Below are positions 44,328 to 52,118 of a stretch of 64,000 nucleotides of DNA, piece after piece (the first letter of the stretch is position 1; the number at the start of each line of letters is the position of its first letter). The notes beneath the pieces were generated by a model. It was not told the origin of the DNA, ran no database searches, and saw only the letters and a list, made by a program, of their open reading frames with translations. The position numbers and the translations under genes are program-made. The stretch comes from Priestia endophytica DSM 13796 (GTDB lineage Bacteria; Bacillota; Bacilli; Bacillales; Bacillaceae_H), in assembly GCF_900115845.1 (NCBI RefSeq), contig NZ_FOXX01000001.1, forward strand, positions 792,334 to 856,333, given 5' to 3'.

Positions 44328-45965
44328 CTATTGTTCTCTTACTTTATTACGTTTAAAACGACGGGTAATTTTATTCACAAATCCATCTCCAAACACAATG
44401 TTTAGTAAACGAGATTGGTAAGCAAGTCCTAAATATAGGGCTCCGCCAATGCCAACTCCGGCAAATGAAATCAGTCCAGCGGCAATTCTTCCGTCTTTGT
44501 AAGATACGAAAGAAGACAAGCCAAGCTGTACAAGCCATACAGCAAGAGCCATAATAGCCACAAATAAAATAATTAAAATGGATCGTTTTACAAAGAGCGT
44601 AAATTTATATGCTGCGTGTTTTTGAATCATATAGAATGTGTAAGCAATAGCTACAAAATAGCCAAGTGCTGTTGCAAGAATAGAACCTGTTGCTTGCAAA
44701 TAATACGTAAGCGGAAAGTTAAACACAATCTTTACTAGCAAACCAAGCACTAAACTAATAACAGCATAACGTTGCTTGTTAATGCCTTGTAAGATAGCTG
44801 CATTGACTGTAAAGAATGAGAAGAACAGAGCAAGCGGTGCATACGTTGCTAACATCTGACCTCCTAAGTCACTTGTGCTATACATAAGAGCATAAATAGG
44901 ATACGCAAGAACGCACATCCCGATAACTGCTGGTAATACTAAAAACATAATAGTTTGATATGTTTGATCAATTTGGTTTTTTAATGTTCTGCGTTTTCCG
45001 TTAACATAGGAATCCGTAATTGTTGGAACAAGTGTTAATCCGAACGCTGTTGCAATAGACACAGGAATCATGACAAGCTTTGGCACCCATCCAAATGTGA
45101 TACCAAAAAGCGTTTCAGCCGTGTCTTTATGTCCTGCTGCAACCATTGCTCTATTAAACATAAATTGATCAACGTATTGGAACAAAGGAATAGCTAGTCC
45201 TACAAACACAAATGGACCTGCATAAGAAAATAGCTCTTTAAACATATCTCGCGTTGAAATGTTAGCAGGCTCAACGCTTTGTTCGAGCAATTTATCAAAG
45301 TGTTTCTTACGTTTTTTCCAATACCAATAAAGAACAGCTAATCCACCAAGTGCACCAATAAAGGCTGCAAATGTAGCAAATCCAACAGCTGTTGCAATGC
45401 TTCCATTTAACATCTTAATAATAATGTAGCTTGACGCTAATAAGAAAACAACACGTGCGATCTGCTCGATAACTTGTGAAACGGCTGTCGGTCCCATTGA
45501 ACCATTTCCTTGGAAAAACCCCCGGATAAGACTCATTGTTGGAACTACAATGATGGCTACGCTAACCATCCGAATAACCATGACAACATCGTCAAGTGAG
45601 TTATCAAGGCCATTTCCCCCCAGCATTAATTCTGCAATGACTGGTGAGAGAAAAAATAGAGCTGCAAAAACGGTAACTCCCATAATCATGGTGAACTTCA
45701 TTCCACTTTTGAACATCCGCATACTTGTATGATAATCTCCAAGTGCGTTATATTTAGAAACGAACTTAGAAACCGCTAGCGGAACTCCCGCTGTTGCGAT
45801 ACTCAAATAAATTGTATACTGTCCATAGCCATATTGAAAAAGGGCTCCCCCTTTATTTCCAACAAGACTTTCAAATGGAAAAACGTAAATCATCCCGAGT
45901 ACTCGCGCAATGTATGTACCGAGTGTTAAAATAAGTGTTCCTTGCAATAGTTTTGAATTAGACAT
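44328..45965 (-). CDS. murJ: Lipid II flippase MurJ (YtgP)
   Basis: A 545-residue MOP/MATE-superfamily membrane protein with 14 predicted hydrophobic segments, N-terminal SNSKLLQGTLILTLGTYIARVLGMIYVFPF and internal basic loops (GKRRTLKNQID; KKRKKHFDKL). B. subtilis YtgP is the MurJ-type lipid II flippase, moving the cell-wall precursor across the membrane; at this locus it lies next to ytfP, as here. Monocistronic. Confidence 0.93.
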   Translation of the reverse strand: MSNSKLLQGTLILTLGTYIARVLGMIYVFPFESLVGNKGGALFQYGYGQYTIYLSIATAGVPLAVSKFVSKYNALGDYHTSMRMFKSGMKFTMIMGVTVFAALFFLSPVIAELMLGGNGLDNSLDDVVMVIRMVSVAIIVVPTMSLIRGFFQGNGSMGPTAVSQVIEQIARVVFLLASSYIIIKMLNGSIATAVGFATFAAFIGALGGLAVLYWYWKKRKKHFDKLLEQSVEPANISTRDMFKELFSYAGPFVFVGLAIPLFQYVDQFMFNRAMVAAGHKDTAETLFGITFGWVPKLVMIPVSIATAFGLTLVPTITDSYVNGKRRTLKNQIDQTYQTIMFLVLPAVIGMCVLAYPIYALMYSTSDLGGQMLATYAPLALFFSFFTVNAAILQGINKQRYAVISLVLGLLVKIVFNFPLTYYLQATGSILATALGYFVAIAYTFYMIQKHAAYKFTLFVKRSILIILFVAIMALAVWLVQLGLSSFVSYKDGRIAAGLISFAGVGIGGALYLGLAYQSRLLNIVFGDGFVNKITRRFKRNKVREQ

Positions 45966-46059
45966 ATTGGTGCCTCCAAAAAAAGCTGACTCAACTATTG
46001 ATAATAGAGATATCTTTGCATTTACGCAAGTGATTATATTAAGTAGGCTGGTGAAATAA

Positions 46060-47334
46060 TTGTTAAATTATGATGTCATTGTCATTGGTGGTGGGCCATC
46101 AGGCTTGATGGCTGCTATCTCTGCAGCAGAAGAAGGAGCAAAAGTGTTGCTCGTTGATAAAGGAAATAAATTAGGTCGTAAATTAGCAATATCAGGTGGC
46201 GGACGCTGTAATGTCACAAACCGACTTCCTGTTGATGAAATTATTAAGCACATTCCAGGAAATGGCCGCTTTTTATATAGCGCCTTTTCAGTATTCAACA
46301 ATGAAAACATTATTGAATTTTTTGAAGGACTTGGAGTGAAGCTGAAGGAAGAAGACCATGGGCGCATGTTTCCCGTTTCTAACAAAGCTCAATCAGTTGT
46401 TGAAGCACTATTAAATCATTTAAGAAGACTTGGTGTAAAAACACAAACGAATACATCTGTCAAGAAAGTGCTGTATGAAAATGGAGCTGTAAAAGGAGTT
46501 CTATTTGAAAATGGAGAAGAAATTTTAAGTAAGAGTGTTGTCATTGCCGTTGGAGGCAAATCTGTTCCACATACAGGCTCAACTGGTGATGGATATGCAT
46601 GGGCAAAAGCGGCTGGGCATACGATTACAGACTTATACCCAACAGAAGTTCCGCTTACATCAAATGAACCATTCATTAAACAAAAGACGCTTCAAGGACT
46701 TGCCCTTCGTGATGTAGCTCTTAGCGTATTGAATAAAAAAGGAAAAGCAGTCATCACTCATAAAATGGACATGCTTTTTACTCATTTCGGAGTTTCAGGT
46801 CCTGCAGTTCTACGTTGTAGCCAATATGTTGTAAAAGAGCAAAAGAAACGAAAAAACGAACCAATCACATTAACAATTGATAGCTTCTCAGAAAAAAATA
46901 AAGAAGAGCTCTTCCAATCCATCGTAAAAATGATGAAAGAAGAGTCGAAAAAAGCGATTAAAAATGTATTAAAAGGGCTTGTCCCAGAGCGCTTCCTTCT
47001 TTTCCTTTTAGAAAGAGTAGGAATCTCTGAACAAGAAGCTTGTGGACAAATTCCTCACGAAAAAGTACGTTCACTTGTTGAAAGTTTTAAACAGTTCTCG
47101 TTTACTGTTAATGGTACACTTTCAATTGAAAAAGCTTTTGTAACAGGTGGCGGCGTCTCTACAAAAGAAATTCATCCAAAAGAAATGTCCTCAAAATTAA
47201 TGGATGGTCTTCACTTCTGTGGGGAAATTTTAGATATCCATGGCTATACTGGAGGATACAACATTACAGCTGCTTTTGTAACAGGTCGCCTTGCAGGACA
47301 TAGTGCAGCAGTTCATTCATCACAAACAACATAA
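46060..47334 (+). CDS. ytfP: NAD(P)/FAD-dependent oxidoreductase YtfP (HI0933 family)
   Basis: A 424-residue flavoprotein of the HI0933-like family: N-terminal dinucleotide fold [22 protein letters not shown], then [16 protein letters not shown], a family hallmark, and a C-terminal [21 protein letters not shown] that binds flavin. The reaction is not established. The start is TTG at 46060 behind GGTGA; no ATG upstream fits. Divergent from murJ. Confidence 0.92.
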   Translation: MLNYDVIVIGGGPSGLMAAISAAEEGAKVLLVDKGNKLGRKLAISGGGRCNVTNRLPVDEIIKHIPGNGRFLYSAFSVFNNENIIEFFEGLGVKLKEEDHGRMFPVSNKAQSVVEALLNHLRRLGVKTQTNTSVKKVLYENGAVKGVLFENGEEILSKSVVIAVGGKSVPHTGSTGDGYAWAKAAGHTITDLYPTEVPLTSNEPFIKQKTLQGLALRDVALSVLNKKGKAVITHKMDMLFTHFGVSGPAVLRCSQYVVKEQKKRKNEPITLTIDSFSEKNKEELFQSIVKMMKEESKKAIKNVLKGLVPERFLLFLLERVGISEQEACGQIPHEKVRSLVESFKQFSFTVNGTLSIEKAFVTGGGVSTKEIHPKEMSSKLMDGLHFCGEILDIHGYTGGYNITAAFVTGRLAGHSAAVHSSQTT

Positions 47335-47340
47335 GTTAAC

Positions 47341-47370
47341 AGGCTGGCGCATAATACGTCAGCCTTTTTT
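47341..47370. terminator. Terminator after ytfP
   Basis: AGGCTGGCG, 7-nt loop, CGTCAGCCT then TTTTTT on the plus strand (one G-T pair). The stem overlaps the end of the convergent cse60. Confidence 0.82.
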
Positions 47371-47538
47371 GTACATAACAAGAGCAGAGAAACAGTAGAC
47401 TTGATCTTTTTCTGTCATCGCTGTTGCTACATTGTATTTGATATCAATAATTTGTTCATCTGATAGTGTTTTTAAAAAACGATTTATCGCTTCTTCTAAA
47501 TCCCCTTCATGTTCTTTATCAAAAAGTTTTACTTTCAT
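47359..47538 (-). CDS. cse60: Cse60-like small sporulation protein
   Basis: A 59-residue protein, MKVKLFDKEHEGDLEEAIN then RFLKTLSDEQIIDIKYNV and a C-terminal YCFSALVMYKKG. It matches the Cse60 family (DUF2758): acidic proteins of about 60 residues, produced under sigma-E in the B. subtilis mother cell, with no known activity. GAGGAGG stands 8 nt before the ATG. It is short enough to be missed by length cut-offs. The stop codon lies inside the ytfP terminator stem. Confidence 0.85.
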   Translation of the reverse strand: MKVKLFDKEHEGDLEEAINRFLKTLSDEQIIDIKYNVATAMTEKDQVYCFSALVMYKKG

Positions 47539-47621
47539 TTCTCTTCCTCCTCTACTATCTCTTTTTTATAATTACGAGAAAAGAGAGCAAATTATGATAG
47601 AAAGAAAACAACCTTAAAGAT

Positions 47622-47660
47622 TTGACTTATTAGTTGAGAAAGATTATCATTATATTATCT
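47622..47660 (+). promoter_or_regulatory. Fur-type iron-regulated promoter
   Basis: TTGACT (47622-47627), 17-bp spacer, TATCAT (47645-47650), overlapped by GATTATCATTATATTATC (47642-47659), which matches most of the GATAAT-based Fur box. Iron-loaded Fur would block the promoter of the following gene. Confidence 0.7.
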
Positions 47661-47697
47661 TACTGGATAAGATAATTTCTTAGAGGAGGATTTAATA

Positions 47698-48015
47698 ATG
47701 TTTGTTATGAATGCAAGTTTTGAAATAGATAAAGAACATGAAGATCGCTTAGCTCATAAAGCAAAGAAAAATAAACAGGAAATTCTAGAAGCTGATGGTG
47801 TAGTTTCATTTGAATGCTGGCGTAAAGAGCATCGAGAAACGGTTGAATATGTGTTTGTTTCAAAATGGGAAAAGCAAGAGGACTTTAAAGCTTGGATTTC
47901 TCGTGAAGAGCATGTTGAAGAACATAAGGAAATGAACAAGAAGAAAAAAGTGGAAGAACCTGCTGTAAAAATTAAAAAGACGCTTCGTTCATTTGATTTG
48001 TTTGAAATAGAATAA
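47698..48015 (+). CDS. Heme-degrading monooxygenase-like protein (ABM fold)
   Basis: A 105-residue protein of the antibiotic-biosynthesis-monooxygenase fold, similar to the HmoA/IsdG-type heme oxygenases: GVVSFECWRKEHRETVEYVFVSKWEKQEDFKAW in parts, then SREEHVEEHKEM, where a His is the usual heme ligand. It probably frees iron from heme. The Fur-type promoter directly upstream supports iron control. AGAGGAGG precedes the ATG. The C-terminal Lys-rich tail is an addition. Confidence 0.8.
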   Translation: MFVMNASFEIDKEHEDRLAHKAKKNKQEILEADGVVSFECWRKEHRETVEYVFVSKWEKQEDFKAWISREEHVEEHKEMNKKKKVEEPAVKIKKTLRSFDLFEIE

Positions 48016-48023
48016 ATATGAAA

Positions 48024-48056
48024 AAAGACGAATGTATAAAAAACATTCGTCTTTCT
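48024..48056. terminator. Terminator after the heme-oxygenase-like gene
   Basis: AAAGACGAATGT, 7-nt A-rich loop, ACATTCGTCTTT then CTCTT; A run on the left allows use by the converging MFS operon too. Confidence 0.85.
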
Positions 48057-48063
48057 CTTGGTA

Positions 48064-48077
48064 TGTGGTATGCCACA
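48064..48077. promoter_or_regulatory. GntR-type operator-like palindrome at the operon end
   Basis: TGTGG-TATG-CCACA, directly beside the stop codon of the MFS gene. Its reverse shares 12 bases (TGTGGCATACCA) with the site before the GntR gene at 51622. Confidence 0.5.
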
Positions 48078-48078
48078 A

Positions 48079-49383
48079 TTAATACTCCTTAATAAGGATT
48101 CGATCTGGTCTAATAAAAAACCATAAAATGATAGTAACAAAGATTGGCAATATACTTACTAGTAAAGCTCCTTCCCAACCGATTGTTTGAGCAAGCCATC
48201 CACAAAGAATAGGAGACAGAAAAGCTCCGATGTTCCCCCATAAATTCATCCACGCCGAAACAGATCCTGCAAATTCGTTCCCAACGTCAACTGCTGTAGC
48301 CCAAGATGTAACAACAGGAAATCCTAAAGCTCCTAGCGCGAGTGTTAACCCTAAGATATTTATCCAAGGTGTTGTTGCATAAGCGGCAAAGTACATACAT
48401 ACTGCAAAAACTAACAATCCCCCAATAGCTAGGGAACCTCTAGCTATCATCTTACTTTTTCCTTTCTTTACTAAATAATCAGAAATGGCCCCTCCCGTCA
48501 TTACAGTAATAAAGATACAAAGCCAAGGTAAACTTGCAGCAAATCCCATGCTACTTAACGTAAATTGCCTAGCTTCTAAAAGATACGTAGGAAGCCAAAC
48601 CAAAAAGAAAGTAACAATGTATAGAACAACAAAGTACTGAATACCTAGTGCCCAAAAACGTCCGTTCTTCAAGAACTTTTTCCAAGGAGCTACTTTTTTT
48701 TCTTTTGCTTGTACTGTACGGTTAGACAAAATTAAATTCAGTTCTTCTTTACTAATCCAAGAATGTTCTTCAGGCTTGTCTCTTCCCATCACATACCAAA
48801 TTCCTGCAATTACTATCCCAATCAGACCAAATATATAAAAGACAGCTTCCCATCCTAACCACTGATAAATAGCTACGGTTACGATAGGGGCGATAACAGG
48901 TCCAAAGTAGGAACCAGCGAGCAAGGCACTAGCAGCTCTTCCTTTTTCTTGTTTCTGAAACCAATAAGTATTAAAAACTGCATTGCCAGGGTACATTGGT
49001 CCTTCTCCCACTCCAAAAAGGAATCGAATCAGTCCCATTAGTCCATGTGATTTTACAAGAGCCGTCAACCCTGTGAATATAGACCACCATATTAAAGCGT
49101 AGAAAACAATTTTACGTGCTCCAAATTTCTCAGCTAGCATTCCAGCTGGAATTTGGGATAAAGCATATCCTAATGAAAAAAGAGAAGCAAGCATTCCAAA
49201 CTGAACTTTATTCATATTAAGATCTTCCATCATAGGTGCAGCAATAATAGAAATATTAGAACGATCCATGTAGGCCACTAAACCAATTATAAAAAAGAGA
49301 AATGCTAACCACCAACGTAATTTGGGGATTGTTCTCGTTTTTGTTTTGATTTCCAGATTTGAACTGACCTCTATCTTATCCAT
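48079..49383 (-). CDS. MFS transporter, anion:cation symporter family
   Basis: A 434-residue major facilitator with 12 hydrophobic segments; ACS-family features are YMDRSNISIIAAPMM in segment 1 and FGARKIVFYALIWW at loop 2-3. ACS members import organic anions such as hexuronates, phthalate or allantoate. It is the last gene of an operon with a nitrilase-type amidase, a DUF2848 protein and a GntR regulator, so it likely brings in the compound those enzymes degrade. Substrate unknown. Confidence 0.87.
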   Translation of the reverse strand: MDKIEVSSNLEIKTKTRTIPKLRWWLAFLFFIIGLVAYMDRSNISIIAAPMMEDLNMNKVQFGMLASLFSLGYALSQIPAGMLAEKFGARKIVFYALIWWSIFTGLTALVKSHGLMGLIRFLFGVGEGPMYPGNAVFNTYWFQKQEKGRAASALLAGSYFGPVIAPIVTVAIYQWLGWEAVFYIFGLIGIVIAGIWYVMGRDKPEEHSWISKEELNLILSNRTVQAKEKKVAPWKKFLKNGRFWALGIQYFVVLYIVTFFLVWLPTYLLEARQFTLSSMGFAASLPWLCIFITVMTGGAISDYLVKKGKSKMIARGSLAIGGLLVFAVCMYFAAYATTPWINILGLTLALGALGFPVVTSWATAVDVGNEFAGSVSAWMNLWGNIGAFLSPILCGWLAQTIGWEGALLVSILPIFVTIILWFFIRPDRILIKEY

Positions 49384-49452
49384 AACTCTACTCCCTCCAA
49401 TTTAAAAGAATATTCAGTTTTTTATAGTCAAAAGAGGAGCTTATCCCCTTTT

Positions 49453-50235
49453 TCAATATAAATCTAAGCGTTGGTCTGTAATAACTGGAATGTGGCCTCT
49501 CACTTCATTTACATCATCAATATTAATATCTATATGATAAATTTCTTCATTTTTATTTCCTTCTAATACTATTTTCCCTAAAGGATCAATAACCATTGAG
49601 TGCCCTGGAAAATCAGTATCTCCACTCTTTCCGCAGCGATTAACTGCTACTACGAAAGATTGATTTTCTATTGCTCTAGCAATGAGCAAATGCTTCCAAT
49701 GATCAACTCGTGCAGTAGGCCATTGAGCTACATTAACTAACAACTTTGCTCCATCGTTCACAAGTTTACGAGATAATTGTGGGAAGCGAAGATCGTAACA
49801 AATCATTAAACCAATCTTTATTTCCTCCCACTCTATTAATCCTATTTTATTTCCTGCTTTTAAAAATTTGTGTTCATCCATTAGACGAAATAGATGAATT
49901 TTGTCATAGCTTAATAGTTCCTCTCCTGTTCTACTAAAAACAAACATAGTGTTCGTCACATCTTCACTTTCAGAATGAAGAGTAAGTATACTTCCACCAA
50001 TGACCATTACACAATGCTTTTTAGCAAATGAAGAAAGCATGTCTTTTGTACGTTTTCCGTCTTCATCAGCTATTTCATTAGCGCGCTCTAAATCGTATCC
50101 AGTATTCCACATCTCCGGCAGAATCATTACATCTGGTTTGTTCTCCATTGCTTGATTCATAAGAGATTCTGCATGTTTAAAATTAAATTCGGGATCCCCA
50201 AATTTGACATCCATCTGAATAAGAGCTATTTTCAT
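49453..50235 (-). CDS. Carbon-nitrogen hydrolase (nitrilase superfamily)
   Basis: A 260-residue nitrilase-superfamily amidase with the Glu-Lys-Cys catalytic set: LPEMWNTGY (Glu), YDKIHLFRLMDEH (Lys) and LMICYDLRFP (Cys). The size and WNTGYDL segment resemble omega-amidases and YafV-type enzymes, which hydrolyse small amides. It overlaps DUF2848 by 4 bases. Together with an organic-anion MFS it suggests breakdown of an amide-containing acid. Confidence 0.87.
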   Translation of the reverse strand: MKIALIQMDVKFGDPEFNFKHAESLMNQAMENKPDVMILPEMWNTGYDLERANEIADEDGKRTKDMLSSFAKKHCVMVIGGSILTLHSESEDVTNTMFVFSRTGEELLSYDKIHLFRLMDEHKFLKAGNKIGLIEWEEIKIGLMICYDLRFPQLSRKLVNDGAKLLVNVAQWPTARVDHWKHLLIARAIENQSFVVAVNRCGKSGDTDFPGHSMVIDPLGKIVLEGNKNEEIYHIDINIDDVNEVRGHIPVITDQRLDLY

Positions 50236-50924
50236 TTTTGTCCCTCCATTACTTTAATGCAATAAGCGCTTTCAATACGTCTATTTAATTTTGCATCTGC
50301 CAACTCATATTGAAACTTTTCTCCATATACAAAACCTTCTAATGTCGGAACCGTGCCTGAGAAGATAACTGTATTAGAAAGGTCTCTATACCCAAACTCT
50401 TTCAATTTCTCCAATAATGTTTCTACAGGTAGAAGAGAGTGAAGACTATCTTCCTGATACTTTCTTTTCCCTTTTTCATCTTTAATCCACGAGCGTAAAT
50501 AAAGTTCATCCCAATGATCTTTAATATCTTCTAAACGCCAGAAAACATCAGCTAGCGGCTTCGGACATGCTTGTTTAGATTTTAGAATATCTTTTGTTTC
50601 AAGAAATCGATCTGTATGATCACTTCCTAATGTTACTAGCCACTCTTCTCCATTATGAAACAAAACATATTCAGCTTCCCCTGATGTTTCTTTTCCTTCA
50701 ACATCGATTTTATCTCCCAAATTGATTGAAGAAACATCCTGAGGATAAATGGCTGGAATTGTTTCAGGAGGAGCTACTCCAATCTCAGCTAACTCTGCAA
50801 TATGCTCTTCAACTTTCTCTATATCTCTTCCGCCATATCCAACAACAATAACTTGCTTAACCGTAATAACCTCTTCATATTGCCCTTTTTCTAACGTGTC
50901 AACGCTAATTGTAAATTCCCTCAT
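50232..50924 (-). CDS. DUF2848 family protein
   Basis: A 230-residue protein of the DUF2848 family, with VVGYGGRD near residue 30, a central VTLGSDHTDR and GTVPTLEGFVYG near the C-terminus. The fold is thought related to fumarylacetoacetate-hydrolase-like enzymes, which cleave C-C bonds or hydrate, but no activity is known. Overlaps both neighbours by 4 bases, so is tightly co-expressed with the amidase. Confidence 0.85.
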   Translation of the reverse strand: MREFTISVDTLEKGQYEEVITVKQVIVVGYGGRDIEKVEEHIAELAEIGVAPPETIPAIYPQDVSSINLGDKIDVEGKETSGEAEYVLFHNGEEWLVTLGSDHTDRFLETKDILKSKQACPKPLADVFWRLEDIKDHWDELYLRSWIKDEKGKRKYQEDSLHSLLPVETLLEKLKEFGYRDLSNTVIFSGTVPTLEGFVYGEKFQYELADAKLNRRIESAYCIKVMEGQK

Positions 50925-51592
50925 CTTCCATCCTCCTCATTTTCTTTCAATGTGCTCATTACAGCTTCTCTTGTACACTCAATATGTTCCAATACTGCCT
51001 TCTTAGCTCTTTCACTATCTCTTTCCTTTAAGCATTGAATGATGAGTTGATGCTCTGTTAACGTTTGTTTTATTCGATTCGGAGAATTGAGCGCGCTTAC
51101 TCCAAACCAGCGCATTTGATCGCTTACCGTTTTCATTAGATTGGTTAGCCGTTTATTCCCACTAAATTCAGCAAGTAACATATGAAAATCGTGGTCAACC
51201 GAAATAAAGCGCTTATTCTCTTGTTGTTCATTCAGCTGGCTATCGTATATGCCTTCTAAATGCTTAATCTGTTCGTCCGAAATAATAGGGACAAGCACTT
51301 CGATAACAAGCACTTCCAATCCACGGCGAATTTGAATAACTTCTTCCACATCTTGTTTCGTAATTTTACTGACAAATGTTCCTTTTCGTGGTACAGATGT
51401 TACCCAACCTTCTAACTCTAACAGGGGAATAGATTCACGAATCGGAGTTCTACTGATTCCTAATTGTTCACTTAATGCACGCTCGTATAGTACTTCACCT
51501 GGAGCGATAGATTGGTCAATAATAGCATTCTTAATTCCTTGATATGCTTGCTGTTTTAATGAAACAGGCTTTGCTAGCTTTGGCAAATTCAT
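50921..51592 (-). CDS. GntR family regulator, FadR/FCD type
   Basis: A 223-residue GntR regulator: N-terminal winged HTH (PGEVLYERALSEQLGISRTPIRESI) and an all-helical FCD ligand domain with metal-type histidines (VDHDFHMLLAE; TEHQLII; LEHI). GAGGAG is 9 nt before the ATG at 51592; the longer frame to 51622 includes the operator. First gene of the operon, probably autoregulating through the palindrome just upstream and sensing the operon's substrate. Confidence 0.88.
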   Translation of the reverse strand: MNLPKLAKPVSLKQQAYQGIKNAIIDQSIAPGEVLYERALSEQLGISRTPIRESIPLLELEGWVTSVPRKGTFVSKITKQDVEEVIQIRRGLEVLVIEVLVPIISDEQIKHLEGIYDSQLNEQQENKRFISVDHDFHMLLAEFSGNKRLTNLMKTVSDQMRWFGVSALNSPNRIKQTLTEHQLIIQCLKERDSERAKKAVLEHIECTREAVMSTLKENEEDGR

Positions 51593-51621
51593 AAAAGTTA
51601 GCTCCTCACATTTTATTGGCA

Positions 51622-51635
51622 TGTGGCATACCAGT
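51622..51635. promoter_or_regulatory. GntR-type operator-like site before the GntR gene
   Basis: TGTGG-CATA-CCAGT, an imperfect palindrome about 30 bases upstream of the regulator's start, sharing TGTGGCATACCA with the copy at the far end of the operon. Confidence 0.5.
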
Positions 51636-51711
51636 TTTAATTTTCTTAATATTTAGTATAGTCAGTTTAGCGTTTTTTGGCAAATTTTTAGTTAGCACTT
51701 CTTACGCAATA

Positions 51712-51741
51712 AAAAAAACGCACAATTAAGTGCGCTTTTTT
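51712..51741 (-). terminator. Terminator after ytwF
   Basis: GCGCAC ... GTGCG stem, 6-nt loop, followed by TTTTTTT on the minus strand; directly behind the ytwF stop. Confidence 0.85.
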
Positions 51742-52043
51742 TATTGTTTCACTTCACCATTCCACTCTAACATGCCTCCAACCATATTACGGGCTTGATA
51801 GCCATGGTCTTCTAAAAAGAAGCATACATTTTCACTGCGACGTCCTGAACGACAAATAAAGATATACTCTTTGTCTGTATCAAGTTGATCCATTTTTTGA
51901 GGAATCTCGCCCATTGGGATATGAACTGCTCCAGGAATCATTCCTTCTGCAACTTCCTCATTTTCACGTACGTCAATAAGGTGAAGAGATTCACCGTTCT
52001 CTAACTTTTTCTGAAGCTCTTCTGTCGTAATTTCTTTTACCAT
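51741..52043 (-). CDS. ytwF: Rhodanese-like protein YtwF
   Basis: A 100-residue single rhodanese domain with active-site CRSGRRS (Cys about residue 72), DVRENEEV and HIPMGEI. It probably carries a persulfide sulfur or acts in thiol metabolism. It lies 75 bases after leuS, as in B. subtilis, with a start behind GAGGGTG. It might share the leuS transcript partially; a weak hairpin lies between. Confidence 0.9.
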   Translation of the reverse strand: MVKEITTEELQKKLENGESLHLIDVRENEEVAEGMIPGAVHIPMGEIPQKMDQLDTDKEYIFICRSGRRSENVCFFLEDHGYQARNMVGGMLEWNGEVKQ

Positions 52044-52082
52044 AGTAATACACCCTCAACCTTTCCTAGCTTTATTTTGTTA

Positions 52083-52114
52083 GAAAGGGCTCTCTACAAA
52101 AAGAACCCTCTACA
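52083..52114 (-). terminator. Weak terminator-like hairpin after leuS
   Basis: Minus strand AGAGGGTTCT ... AGAGAGCCCTTTCT; stem interrupted, short T run. May partly end the leuS transcript. Confidence 0.4.
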
Positions 52115-52118
52115 TTTC

